The notes under the pieces are model-generated. The model saw only the letters and a program-made list of their open reading frames with translations, searched no databases and was not told the origin of the DNA. This document shows positions 51,328 to 58,816 of a DNA stretch of 64,000 nt, piece after piece; within the stretch, counting starts at the first letter, position 1, and every line of letters begins with the position of its first letter. Location: assembly GCF_013408425.1 (NCBI RefSeq), contig NZ_JACBYV010000001.1, positions 248,001 to 312,000 on the forward strand, given 5' to 3'. Source of the DNA: Pseudomonas flavescens. GTDB lineage: Bacteria; Pseudomonadota; Gammaproteobacteria; Pseudomonadales; Pseudomonadaceae. The translations under genes were made by a program, and so were the position numbers.

Positions 51328-52562
51328 GCGCCGAAAGCCAGCCGGTAGCACTCGATGCCGCAACGACTCGCGAAGGCAGCCCGGCATTGACGGGTAAAAT
51401 CGTCGCCTTGCTGGCGAGCCTCTCGGCGATCAGCATCCTCTCCACCAACATCATCCTTCCTGCCTTCCCGGAAATCGGCCAGCAGCTTGGCGTTTCCTCT
51501 CGCGAACTGGGGCTGACTCTCTCCAGTTTCTTCATCACCTTCGCATTCGCTCAATTGGTGGTGGGGCCACTGGCAGATCGGTACGGGCGCAAGCGGCTCG
51601 TTCTGGGCGGCCTCGCGCTGTTCGTGATCGGCACACTGGTCGCAGGTTTCGCCAACAGCCTCGACGTGCTGATTGCCGGGCGCGTCATACAAGCGCTCGG
51701 GGTCTGCGCCGCCGCCGTGCTGGCGCGGGCCATTGCCCGTGATCTGTTCGAAGGCGAAACCCTGGGACGTGCGCTGTCGCTGACGATGATCGCCACTGCG
51801 GCAGCACCCGGATTTTCACCATTGCTCGGCAGCGTGTTGACCACCGCGCTGGGGTGGCGGGCGATCTTCTTGATGGTCGGAGTCGCCGCCGTGGTCATCG
51901 CCTTCTTCTACGCCCGGGGTCTTGGCGAAACACTGCCCCGAGAACGCCGAGTCGCGCTCTCGGCACCGAGCGTGGTGGCCGCTTACGGCAGATTGCTCCG
52001 CGACGGCAAATTCATCCTCCCGGCCGCCTCGGTGAGCCTGTTGATGAGCGGCCTGTTCGCCTCCTTCGCAGCCGCACCGGCGATCCTGATGAGCGGGATG
52101 GGCTTGTCGTCATTGCAGGCCGGGCTGTACTTCGCCGCTACCGTGTTCGTCGTATTCGCCGCCGGCATGGCCGCGCCACGCCTGGCCCATCGCTTTGGTA
52201 GCCGCACGATCACCACCCTGGGCCTGGTCACCGCATTGGTGGCCGGCAGCCTGCTGCTAATCGGCCCGAACAACCCTGGCTTGGGCTGGTACTCGATCTC
52301 GATGGTGATCTTTCTCTGGGGCATGGGCCTCGCCAACCCGCTGGGCACCGCCATCACCATGGGCCCCTTCGGCAAGGAGGCGGGCCTGGCCTCCGCACTG
52401 CTCGGCTTCCTGACCATGGGCGCCGCCGCGATCACCACTTGGCTGGTGTCGGTGCTGGAATTCGCGCCGGTAAGGACGTTGGGCGCAACCCAGGTTGCGG
52501 TTTGCCTTGTTGCGGTGGTGTTGTTCACGTTGAGTAGTAGGACGGTCAGAGCGTCGAGTTAG
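51324..52562 (+). CDS. MFS multidrug exporter (Bcr/CflA-like, DHA1 family)
   Basis: A proton antiporter of 412 residues with 12 predicted membrane segments. The DHA1 motif A is present in the loop after segment 2 (GPLADRYGRKRL, about 78-89) and motif C-like glycines in segment 5 (ATAAAPGFSPLLGS). The best match by eye is Bcr/CflA-type drug exporters. It is the last gene of the TetR-regulated operon and is coupled to the ketosynthase stop (ATGA). Confidence 0.9.
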   Translation: MSAESQPVALDAATTREGSPALTGKIVALLASLSAISILSTNIILPAFPEIGQQLGVSSRELGLTLSSFFITFAFAQLVVGPLADRYGRKRLVLGGLALFVIGTLVAGFANSLDVLIAGRVIQALGVCAAAVLARAIARDLFEGETLGRALSLTMIATAAAPGFSPLLGSVLTTALGWRAIFLMVGVAAVVIAFFYARGLGETLPRERRVALSAPSVVAAYGRLLRDGKFILPAASVSLLMSGLFASFAAAPAILMSGMGLSSLQAGLYFAATVFVVFAAGMAAPRLAHRFGSRTITTLGLVTALVAGSLLLIGPNNPGLGWYSISMVIFLWGMGLANPLGTAITMGPFGKEAGLASALLGFLTMGAAAITTWLVSVLEFAPVRTLGATQVAVCLVAVVLFTLSSRTVRASS

Positions 52563-53046
52563 GAATGGCTGGAGAGGGAGCGGTTGGATGTTCTTTGCGA
52601 GTTAGTGAGGCTTCGATGGGCTATCGACACACTTGAACATCGCTCACAAAAAAGCCCTGCAAAAACAGGGCTTGATGTTTCTAATCTGGGCTTAGGGAGT
52701 CGAACCCTTTTCCAGCTACAGCAAGGCTCCGCAAAGCCCCTGCATTGCTCGCTTGCGCGCGGATTTTACACGCTTTACTCAGCTTTGCACCGCAGTGCTT
52801 TCGACACTTTTTCGACACAGCCTCTCGCGGGCCTTGCACCTTCCCCACGCCTTTGTGTATACACGTCCAGTAGTAATGAAAGCATGAAATATGCAAGTCA
52901 AGCGAGCACGCCTCGGTGGATGTTCTGCATTCTAATTTATTGAAAAATAACGTCTTCCTTGATTTTTGAAGTTAGGCATTTTTGTAGTTATACCGCTTTC
53001 CTCACTATTGGCTTAGCGCGGAAGACTATCTAATTACTGAGCTAGT
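52563..53046. other. Gap after the efflux operon: tRNA-like fragment and left edge of AT-rich DNA
   Basis: No gene is supported. From left to right the 484 bp hold: a short spacer; the tRNA-Gly-like 3' fragment with its terminator (52648-52712); a transition zone with a direct repeat TCGACAC-TTTT-TCGACAC near 52800-52817; and clearly AT-rich sequence from about 52870. That sequence leads to GTTAGGC at 52971-52977, the proposed start of an integron cassette. Confidence 0.7.
52648..52712 (-). pseudogene. Decayed tRNA-Gly(CCC) 3' end with terminator (att-like duplicate)
   Basis: On the minus strand this reads AAGGGTTCGACTCCCTAAGCCC, then AGATTAGAAACATCAAGCCCTG and a hairpin AAGCCCTG/CAGGGCTT. 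It aligns with the T-arm, acceptor 3' end and downstream terminator of the intact tRNA-Gly(CCC) at 60119-60192. The main difference is loss of five bases (GCTCC) at the acceptor end. Nothing of the D-arm or anticodon arm is present. Same orientation and position relative to the intact gene suggest a duplicated attachment site, now degraded. Confidence 0.65.
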
Positions 53047-53322
53047 ATGCACCCTAAGAATATCAAACTATGGCTACTTACTTCGCTCCTGGCACTGTCA
53101 GTACGCTTTTGTGCCAGTATTTATTACCTATATATAGGATGTCCTAGAGTTTTGGGGGAATGCTACAACGAAGGCGCGGATGCTGCTTTCTGGCCGATAG
53201 CAATTTCGATGCTGACATTTTACATATCTGCTCTGGCAATTATTATCATAGTAACAGTCAGAACAGCTATGGTTTTGGTGCGCCTTGCGAGGCAAGTATT
53301 TACATCCAACAGCTCTAACTAG
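53047..53322 (+). CDS. Cassette 1 ORF: small two-pass membrane protein of unknown function
   Basis: A 91-residue protein with two hydrophobic segments (about 8-30 and 48-72) joined by a loop containing three cysteines in total near the membrane (CASIY, CPRV, ECYNE). The C-terminus is basic then Ser/Asn-rich. No family is recognised. Codon use is AT-rich, unlike neighbouring chromosomal genes. The stop TAG overlaps the left core of the following attC-like site, as is usual for integron cassettes. There is no clear ribosome site. Confidence 0.6.
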   Translation: MHPKNIKLWLLTSLLALSVRFCASIYYLYIGCPRVLGECYNEGADAAFWPIAISMLTFYISALAIIIIVTVRTAMVLVRLARQVFTSNSSN

Positions 53323-53380
53323 TAGTTTATGTCGCTCGCTCGGGACGGGCTAAAGCCCGTCCCTTAACCAAACGTTATGC
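53313..53380 (+). repeat. attC-like site of cassette 1
   Basis: The left core is CTCTAAC (53313-53319), then a 5-nt spacer and a GTTTATG inner box. The central perfect 9-bp stem is GGGACGGGC/GCCCGTCCC (53342-53350 and 53355-53363) with loop TAAA. The inner box CTTAACC and right core GTTATGC (53374-53380) follow. It shares CGCTCGCTC, GGCTAAAGCC and CCCTTA with the second site. The left core only partly complements this cassette's own GTTAGGC. Confidence 0.72.
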
Positions 53381-53435
53381 GCCCAGTTGCAATAATTTCA
53401 AAATAAATAGTTATCGCTCTCTGCTTGAGGTCGCC

Positions 53436-54248
53436 ATGTCACGTTACAAAAAAACAAGGATCCTCTTAATGATTTTTGCCACTTTTATATTCTTAATATT
53501 TGCAATAAAAATAAAATACAACATTCCTAACAATAGAGTTATTGGTGTCACAGAAGGTTTTATAGAAATCCCATGCGCCAAACCCGTTCCAGATACAAAA
53601 TGCAGTGCACCCGACCAAAGTAGGATAGCTTTCTATTTAACGGCGCCAGATCAAGCCATATCATACCCTCCAGTCGGGAGGGACTATAATGATTATGTTG
53701 GTATAGGCCTATTTGTGTCCGACAAAACAGTCGAGACCATATACGAAAACAAAAAAAGAGATGGTGCCAGCCAAAATTATCTCATAGGAAGCCACGTCGA
53801 CACTGTGCGCATATCTTACAGCGCTGAGAATGAACTTGGCGCGCAACTGCAGTGGCTAAGTCTTACCCCAAAAGCCAAATATTCTGAAGTCACGAGCGAC
53901 ATAGAGGGCTACCGAAAATTTGATGACACAACCTGCCCTGCAACTGGCGCAGTTATAAATAAAAATTCACTCCCTGAAGAAGATTACATACGCTGTACAG
54001 CAATGCGGAGAGCCTTATATGTCTCTAGAAATCATCCGAACACACTAATTAGCTGCATGCAAATAATGCCCTCAGATAATATTATAAGGTTGCACACGTG
54101 CACGATCACAACAAAAATTGCTTTTGAAGGCCGCGCTAGGTATTCAATTCAGCCGAAACACGTCCTTAGCGGTAAATGGACTGAACTAAATGAAAAAATT
54201 GTTAAATATATTAATGAGCTATTAGTTTCAGCAAACAAGAGCGCATAA
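53436..54248 (+). CDS. Cassette 2 ORF: hypothetical protein with one N-terminal membrane anchor
   Basis: A 270-residue protein. A basic N-terminus (SRYKKTR) precedes one membrane segment (about 9-27, rich in Ile, Phe and Leu). The remainder is a soluble, probably periplasmic domain with six or so scattered cysteines, which could form disulfides. No known family is recognised. GAGG lies six bases before the ATG. Codon use is AT-rich. The TAA stop lies inside the left core of the next attC-like site. Function is unknown; integron cassettes often encode envelope, toxin-antitoxin or defence proteins. Confidence 0.7.
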   Translation: MSRYKKTRILLMIFATFIFLIFAIKIKYNIPNNRVIGVTEGFIEIPCAKPVPDTKCSAPDQSRIAFYLTAPDQAISYPPVGRDYNDYVGIGLFVSDKTVETIYENKKRDGASQNYLIGSHVDTVRISYSAENELGAQLQWLSLTPKAKYSEVTSDIEGYRKFDDTTCPATGAVINKNSLPEEDYIRCTAMRRALYVSRNHPNTLISCMQIMPSDNIIRLHTCTITTKIAFEGRARYSIQPKHVLSGKWTELNEKIVKYINELLVSANKSA

Positions 54249-54320
54249 CAAGTGGTACAAATCGCTCGCTCCGTTCGTTGGGGATTGGCTAAAGCCAGCC
54301 CCTTAGCTTAATCGTTACCA
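54243..54320 (+). repeat. attC-like site of cassette 2
   Basis: The left core is GCATAAC (54243-54249), an exact complement of the GTTATGC that opens this cassette. A 5-nt spacer (AAGTG), an inner box GTACAA, a central imperfect stem GGGGATTGGC/GCCAGCCCC with loop TAAA, and an inner box CTTAGC come next. The right core is GTTACCA (54314-54320). The overall length of 78 bp and bulged stem are like the pseudomonad attC sites described from chromosomal integrons. Confidence 0.78.
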
Positions 54321-54830
54321 TTCGAATAGCTTTAGTCCCACTTGGCTCCATGTGTCCGGGCAATCCAGCGTCTAGCTTCCTGGGTGATCGCTATCCCGCG
54401 TTGGGTTGGCTCAAGTTTCGGTTTGCTTCGTCGTAGTCTGGGCTTGTCTGGCCTATCTCTGGCGCGATCTGCCCGCTAGCAATCCAAAAAGTATATTTGT
54501 AAAAAAGGGGGACAGATTTATTTATGAGCCGCCAGCTGGCTCGGTGTCGGAACTAAAATAATTCTTTCACCTTTTCTATGGTACTGGGGTTCGCGTCGGT
54601 ACGACGGTGGGCCGCTCGCCTCTCTAGATAGCGATGGGGGGCTGTGCGAGCAGGGCTCAGTGGCTGGCACCGATGGGGCGGGTCTGCTCGTGATCCCAGC
54701 GGCTGTGTCTTCAGCCTCTTTGCCCTTTGTGCCTTGCAGATCCGCTGATTTGCATTTGATTCTCCAGTGCAATTGTTAGTGAATATCAACTGAATTAGAA
54801 TCGCGGCCCCTCCCACCAGGACCGCCTTTC
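54249..54830. other. Gap between cassette 2 and the TonB receptor gene (about 580 bp)
   Basis: Apart from the attC-like site at its left end no gene is supported. The middle returns to higher GC. It contains AAAAAAGGGGGACAGATTTA (about 54501-54520), a phrase often seen beside REP-associated or IS-type transposase remnants, though no transposase is visible. The last 80 bp before 54831 are AT-rich and should hold the receptor promoter; a clear Fur box was not found. Confidence 0.55.
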
Positions 54831-56945
54831 ATGCGCTGGAATCACGCCTCAATCTGCCTGCTGTCCCTGTGTTCCGTTGGCGTTCATGCCGCAACGTTGG
54901 CTGCGTCGGAAGGCGCGGCAGTCGAGCTTCCGGATTCCGTCATCACTGGCACCAGCGAGAGTGCCACGGGCCCTGTGCTTGGTTATGGCGCCACGCGTTC
55001 GGCCAGCGCTACGCGCACCGATACCGCCTTGCACGAGACGCCGCAGTCGGTGAGCGTGGTGTCCCGTGATGTGATCGAGGACATCTCCGCGACTCGCTTG
55101 CAGCAGGCGCTGGATCAGGCGGGTGGCGTAGGTCGTGCCAACAACTTTGGCGGCCAGGGGCTGACCACCTTCACGGTGCGTGGCTTTACCACCGGCGAGT
55201 TCTACCGCAACGGCTTCCCGATCAATCGCGGCTATCCCAACTCGCCGGATGCCAACACCCTGGAGCGAGTCGAAGTGCTGCGTGGCCCAGCCGCGACGCT
55301 CTATGGTCGCGGTGATCCCGGTGGCACCTTCAACGTCATCACCAAGCAGCCATTGGCCGAGCAGCGTACGACGGTTGGCAGCCAGTTCACCGATCAGGGT
55401 TTGCGTCGTGGCACGCTGGACACCAGCGGCCCGCTCGACGAGGAGGGCCGCCTGGCCTATCGCCTGAATGTCATGGCCGAAGGGGGCGACAGCTTTCGTG
55501 ATGATGTGGAAAGCGAGCGCTATGGCATCGCCCCGGTGTTGAGCTGGCAGGTGTCGGACGACACGCGCATCGTTCTGGAGGGTGATTTCATGCGCAACAA
55601 TCACCCGCTGGATCGCGGCCTGACCCATTACCCGACCCAGCGCGGGCAACCCAGCCACTCGACCTATTACTGGGAGAAGGGCACCGATAACAAACTGCAC
55701 AACGATAACGCCATGGTGCAACTGCGCTTCGAGCATCAGCTCAATGATGACTGGGCGTTGAGTGGCGGTTATCAGTACCTCGACGGCTCGCTCAAGGGCA
55801 ATGCGGTGGAAGCCAACGGTGTTGCCGTTGATGGTGTGACGCTCAACCGCAACTTCAACTACCGCAAACTCGAATGGACCGACCATGACGTGCAACTGCA
55901 CCTGACCGGTCACTTCGATACCTTCGGTTTCGGCCACACCCTGATCACTGGCGCGGAGTACGAGAACTACGATTACCAGTCGATCATCAATCGCTCCACC
56001 GCTGCGTATCCGATCAATATCTTCAACCCGGTTCTCGGCCAGCCACGCCCAGCGCTGGGCAATATCACCACTCATGATCGCGAAAAGCTGAAGACCTGGG
56101 CGGCTTTCGTGCAGGATCAGGTAGCCCTGACCGAGCGCCTGAAAGTGCTGGGCGGCGTGCGCATCGAGCGTTTCGAACATGATTATGATGATCTCAGGCC
56201 GGTGAACGCCGACTGGGACATGGCCGACAACGCCGTGACCCCGCGTGTCGGCGTTATCTACGACCTGACCGACAGCGTTGCCGTCTACGCCAACGCCTCC
56301 AAATCGTTCAAGCCCAACTCCGGCGCGGCGCGTCTGGGTGGCGGGTTTGATCCGGAGGAGGGCAAGGCCTACGAGCTGGGCATGAAGTGGGCAGCGCTGG
56401 GTGGCTTGCTGAGCATCGATACGGCGGTGTTCCACGTCACCAAGGAAAACGTCCAGACCGTCGACCCGGTCGACCCAGCCTTTCGGATTGCCGCGGGTGA
56501 AGTGCGCAGCCGTGGCTTCGAGGTGAACGTGGCGGGTGATCTGACGCCCGAATGGCGAGTCATCGGCGGCTATGCCTACACGGACTCCGAAGTGACGCGT
56601 GACAACTCGCTACCGCGTGGCACCCGCCAAGCCAACATCCCGCGCAACAGCTTCAACCTGCTGAGCGTGTATGAGTTCCGCGATGGCGCGCTGCGTGGCT
56701 TGGGCCTGGGCGCCAACTTCAAGTACGTGGATGATCGTGCCGGCCAGACGGCGGCGCAGACCTACACCATGGAGAGCTATGCAGTTACCGACCTGCTGAG
56801 CTTCTATCAGGTCAACGAGCACCTGCGGCTGAATCTGGATGTGCGTAACGTCTTCAATAAAGGCTACGAAGAAGGCGCCTTCAACGCCTATGCCTATCCG
56901 GGTGAGCCACGCACCGTTCAGACAGGGTTCGCTTACACCTTCTGA
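54831..56945 (+). CDS. TonB-dependent siderophore receptor
   Basis: An outer-membrane gated channel for ferric siderophores, 704 residues. A signal peptide (about 1-21, ending VHA) is followed by a TonB-box-like segment (LPDSVITG), a plug domain (about 65-180: ETPQSVSVVSRDVIED, FTVRGF, VEVLRGPAATLYGRGDPGG) and a 22-strand barrel ending in a terminal Phe (TVQTGFAYTF), which helps BAM recognition. The plug motifs fit the FhuA/FoxA/FpvA-type siderophore receptor family. There is no N-terminal signalling domain. The ligand is unknown. The next three genes encode the matching inner-membrane importer. Confidence 0.93.
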   Translation: MRWNHASICLLSLCSVGVHAATLAASEGAAVELPDSVITGTSESATGPVLGYGATRSASATRTDTALHETPQSVSVVSRDVIEDISATRLQQALDQAGGVGRANNFGGQGLTTFTVRGFTTGEFYRNGFPINRGYPNSPDANTLERVEVLRGPAATLYGRGDPGGTFNVITKQPLAEQRTTVGSQFTDQGLRRGTLDTSGPLDEEGRLAYRLNVMAEGGDSFRDDVESERYGIAPVLSWQVSDDTRIVLEGDFMRNNHPLDRGLTHYPTQRGQPSHSTYYWEKGTDNKLHNDNAMVQLRFEHQLNDDWALSGGYQYLDGSLKGNAVEANGVAVDGVTLNRNFNYRKLEWTDHDVQLHLTGHFDTFGFGHTLITGAEYENYDYQSIINRSTAAYPINIFNPVLGQPRPALGNITTHDREKLKTWAAFVQDQVALTERLKVLGGVRIERFEHDYDDLRPVNADWDMADNAVTPRVGVIYDLTDSVAVYANASKSFKPNSGAARLGGGFDPEEGKAYELGMKWAALGGLLSIDTAVFHVTKENVQTVDPVDPAFRIAAGEVRSRGFEVNVAGDLTPEWRVIGGYAYTDSEVTRDNSLPRGTRQANIPRNSFNLLSVYEFRDGALRGLGLGANFKYVDDRAGQTAAQTYTMESYAVTDLLSFYQVNEHLRLNLDVRNVFNKGYEEGAFNAYAYPGEPRTVQTGFAYTF

Positions 56946-56952
56946 TGGCTGT

Positions 56953-56984
56953 TCCGGTCAGGCATCTACCCATGCCTGACCGGA
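56953..56984. terminator. Hairpin between convergent TonB receptor and ABC ATPase genes
   Basis: TCCGGTCAGGCAT (56953-56965) and ATGCCTGACCGGA (56972-56984) make a perfect 13-bp stem with a 6-nt loop. It starts 7 bp past the receptor stop and overlaps the last codons of the ATPase gene. There is no T-run, so rho-independent action is uncertain. Confidence 0.5.
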
Positions 56985-57755
56985 GAGCGGCTGCACCACG
57001 GGGCGGTTCTGCCGATCCCGCAGGATGTCGACCGTGACGCCGTAGGTTGCCTTGATCAGCTCAGCGGTGATGATTTCGCCTGGATGGCCGCTGGCGGCCA
57101 GCTTGCCATCGACCAGCACCAGCAGATTGTCGGCGTACTGACAGGCCAGATTGAGGTCGTGAAGAACGACCACCGTTACCAGGTTCCTGGCGCGTGTTTC
57201 ATGCTGCACGCGGTCGAGCAGGGCGACCTGATGGCGCAGATCCAGGGCGCTGACGGGTTCATCCAGCAGCATGACTTTCGGTTCGCGCATCAATACCTGA
57301 GCGAAGAAAACCATCTGCCGCTGGCCGCCGCTGAGTGAGCCGATTGCTTGCCCGGCCAGGTGCGCGATACCTACCTGGCCGAGCTTCTCCATGGCGCGCT
57401 GCAACAGCGCGTCATCGAGGCGCAGGCCGATCTGACCCAGGTTGCCCAGCACCACGACCTCGAGCACCGACAGCGACACCTCGCTGCTGCAGTCCTGAGG
57501 CATATAGGCGAAGTCTTCGCGCCAGGCTTGCAGTACTCGTCGCGAATGCCGGCCGCCAGCTAGGCTCTGCTGCCCCTGGGTAATACGCCCGCCTGCCAGC
57601 GGCAGGTCGCCCATCAGCGCACGTAACAAGGTGGTCTTGCCGGTGCCGTTGGGGCCCAGCACGACATGAATGGCGCCCGCCTGAAGATTGGTGCTCAGCC
57701 CGTTGATGATGGTTCGCCCAGCGCGGGCGATACTGAGTTCGTCGAGCTGGATCAT
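56958..57755 (-). CDS. Iron-siderophore ABC transporter ATP-binding protein (FecE-like)
   Basis: The ATPase of a ferric-siderophore importer, 265 residues. The Walker A is GPNGTGKTT (about 34-42), the signature LSGGQRQ (about 143-149) and the Walker B VMLLDEP (about 160-166), followed by the H-loop region VVLHDLN. It overlaps the permease gene by 4 nt, so the two are coupled. It acts at the inner membrane with the FecCD-type permease and the binding protein. Confidence 0.94.
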   Translation of the reverse strand: MIQLDELSIARAGRTIINGLSTNLQAGAIHVVLGPNGTGKTTLLRALMGDLPLAGGRITQGQQSLAGGRHSRRVLQAWREDFAYMPQDCSSEVSLSVLEVVVLGNLGQIGLRLDDALLQRAMEKLGQVGIAHLAGQAIGSLSGGQRQMVFFAQVLMREPKVMLLDEPVSALDLRHQVALLDRVQHETRARNLVTVVVLHDLNLACQYADNLLVLVDGKLAASGHPGEIITAELIKATYGVTVDILRDRQNRPVVQPLSGQAWVDA

Positions 57756-58804
57756 GGTCTGCCTCGCTGTGGTGCGAATATCAACCAGAGCAGGAATGGC
57801 ACGCCGACGATGGCCGTCACGATACCAATCGGGAACAGTGCGCCGGGCAGGATGGACTTGGACAGCACCGATGCCGCCGACAGCATGAAGGCGCCGCAGA
57901 GTGCGGAGAGCGGCAGCAGGAAGCGCTGATCTTCACCGACCAGCAGCCGCGCGATGTGTGGGGCTACCAGCCCGACGAAACCGATTACGCCAACGAAGCT
58001 GGTCGCCGTTGCAGTCATCACGGCGACGAGTATCAGAATCTTCAGGCGCAGCCAGCGGATGTTCACCCCCAGGCTTACCGCTCGCGCTTCACCCAGGCTA
58101 AGGGCGGCCAGCTTCCAGGCGTCACCCATGAGAATCAGGCAGCAGGCCAGGGTCACCACCGCGGTGATGGTCAGGGTCGTCCAGGTGGCTTTGCCGAGGT
58201 TGCCGAACAGCCAGAAGAGGATCTGCTGGGAGAGCTCCGGCGAGGACAGGAACTGCACGAGCGAGAGCAGCGACTGGAAGAGGAACAGCATGGCGATTCC
58301 TCCCAGAATGATCGTATGGCTGCCGGCTTGACGCAGCGTGGCCAGCGCGAACAGGAACAGAACCGCCAGCATGGAACAGGCGAAAGCGCCCAGTGGCACG
58401 CCGATCAAGGCGCCCAGCCCGAAGCTGCCGAAGGCCAGGCTAAGCGCTGCACCAAACCCCGCTGCAGCTGCCATGCCCAGGGTGTAGGGGCTGGCCATGG
58501 GGTTGTTCAGCAAAGTCTGCATCTGTGCGCCACCGGCGCCCAGAGCGGCGCCTACCGCCAGGGCCATAAGTGCCACGGGCAGGCGCAGATCACGGACGAT
58601 GGTGTCGGTCATTGGCTGGCGATCGCCAATGTTCAGCAGCGATTGCAGCACTTCCCAGGGCGACAGCAGTGAAGGCCCCGTGGCGATATCCAGTACCAGG
58701 CAGCCGCCGCACAGAAGGACGAACAACAGGCAGTTGCGCCAACGCTTGCGCTCACGCAGGCGGTGCTCGGCAATGGCGTCTTTTTCGAGTGTCGATGGGG
58801 TCAT
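57752..58804 (-). CDS. Iron-siderophore ABC transporter permease (FecCD/BtuC family)
   Basis: A polytopic inner-membrane permease, 350 residues with about ten membrane segments, as in FecCD proteins. The family regions LRLPVALMALAVGAALGAGGAQMQ and GFVGLVAPHIARLLVGEDQR are clear; the latter contains the ATPase-docking loop. The N-terminus is charged and cytoplasmic. It is 12 bp downstream of the binding-protein gene. Confidence 0.94.
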   Translation of the reverse strand: MTPSTLEKDAIAEHRLRERKRWRNCLLFVLLCGGCLVLDIATGPSLLSPWEVLQSLLNIGDRQPMTDTIVRDLRLPVALMALAVGAALGAGGAQMQTLLNNPMASPYTLGMAAAAGFGAALSLAFGSFGLGALIGVPLGAFACSMLAVLFLFALATLRQAGSHTIILGGIAMLFLFQSLLSLVQFLSSPELSQQILFWLFGNLGKATWTTLTITAVVTLACCLILMGDAWKLAALSLGEARAVSLGVNIRWLRLKILILVAVMTATATSFVGVIGFVGLVAPHIARLLVGEDQRFLLPLSALCGAFMLSAASVLSKSILPGALFPIGIVTAIVGVPFLLWLIFAPQRGRP

Positions 58805-58816
58805 GGGAGGCTGGGC

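Larger units (their letters stand above)
52971..54320 (+). mobile_element. Two integron gene cassettes without an integrase (CALIN-like)
   Basis: Two consecutive units each have the form GTTRRRY-like core, short leader, one ORF, attC-like site. Unit 1 runs from 52972 (after the G of GTTAGGC) to 53374; unit 2 from 53375 (after the G of GTTATGC) to 54314. In unit 2 the site's left core GCATAAC (54243-54249) is the exact complement of its own GTTATGC, the hallmark of a cassette. ORFs begin 61-75 bp into each unit and their stops overlap the left core. No intI gene is seen in the window. Both units are much richer in A+T than their surroundings. Confidence 0.75.

Noticed and set aside
52690..52712. 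Fragment at 52.7 kb considered as a functional tRNA
   Set aside because: Only the T-arm and part of the acceptor 3' end are present. The D-arm and anticodon arm are missing and CCA is lost, so it cannot form a tRNA.
54770..54800. Possible Fur box upstream of the TonB receptor
   Set aside because: The best window (TGAATATCAACTGAA) matches only about half of the 7-1-7 Fur consensus, so it is not reported as a site.
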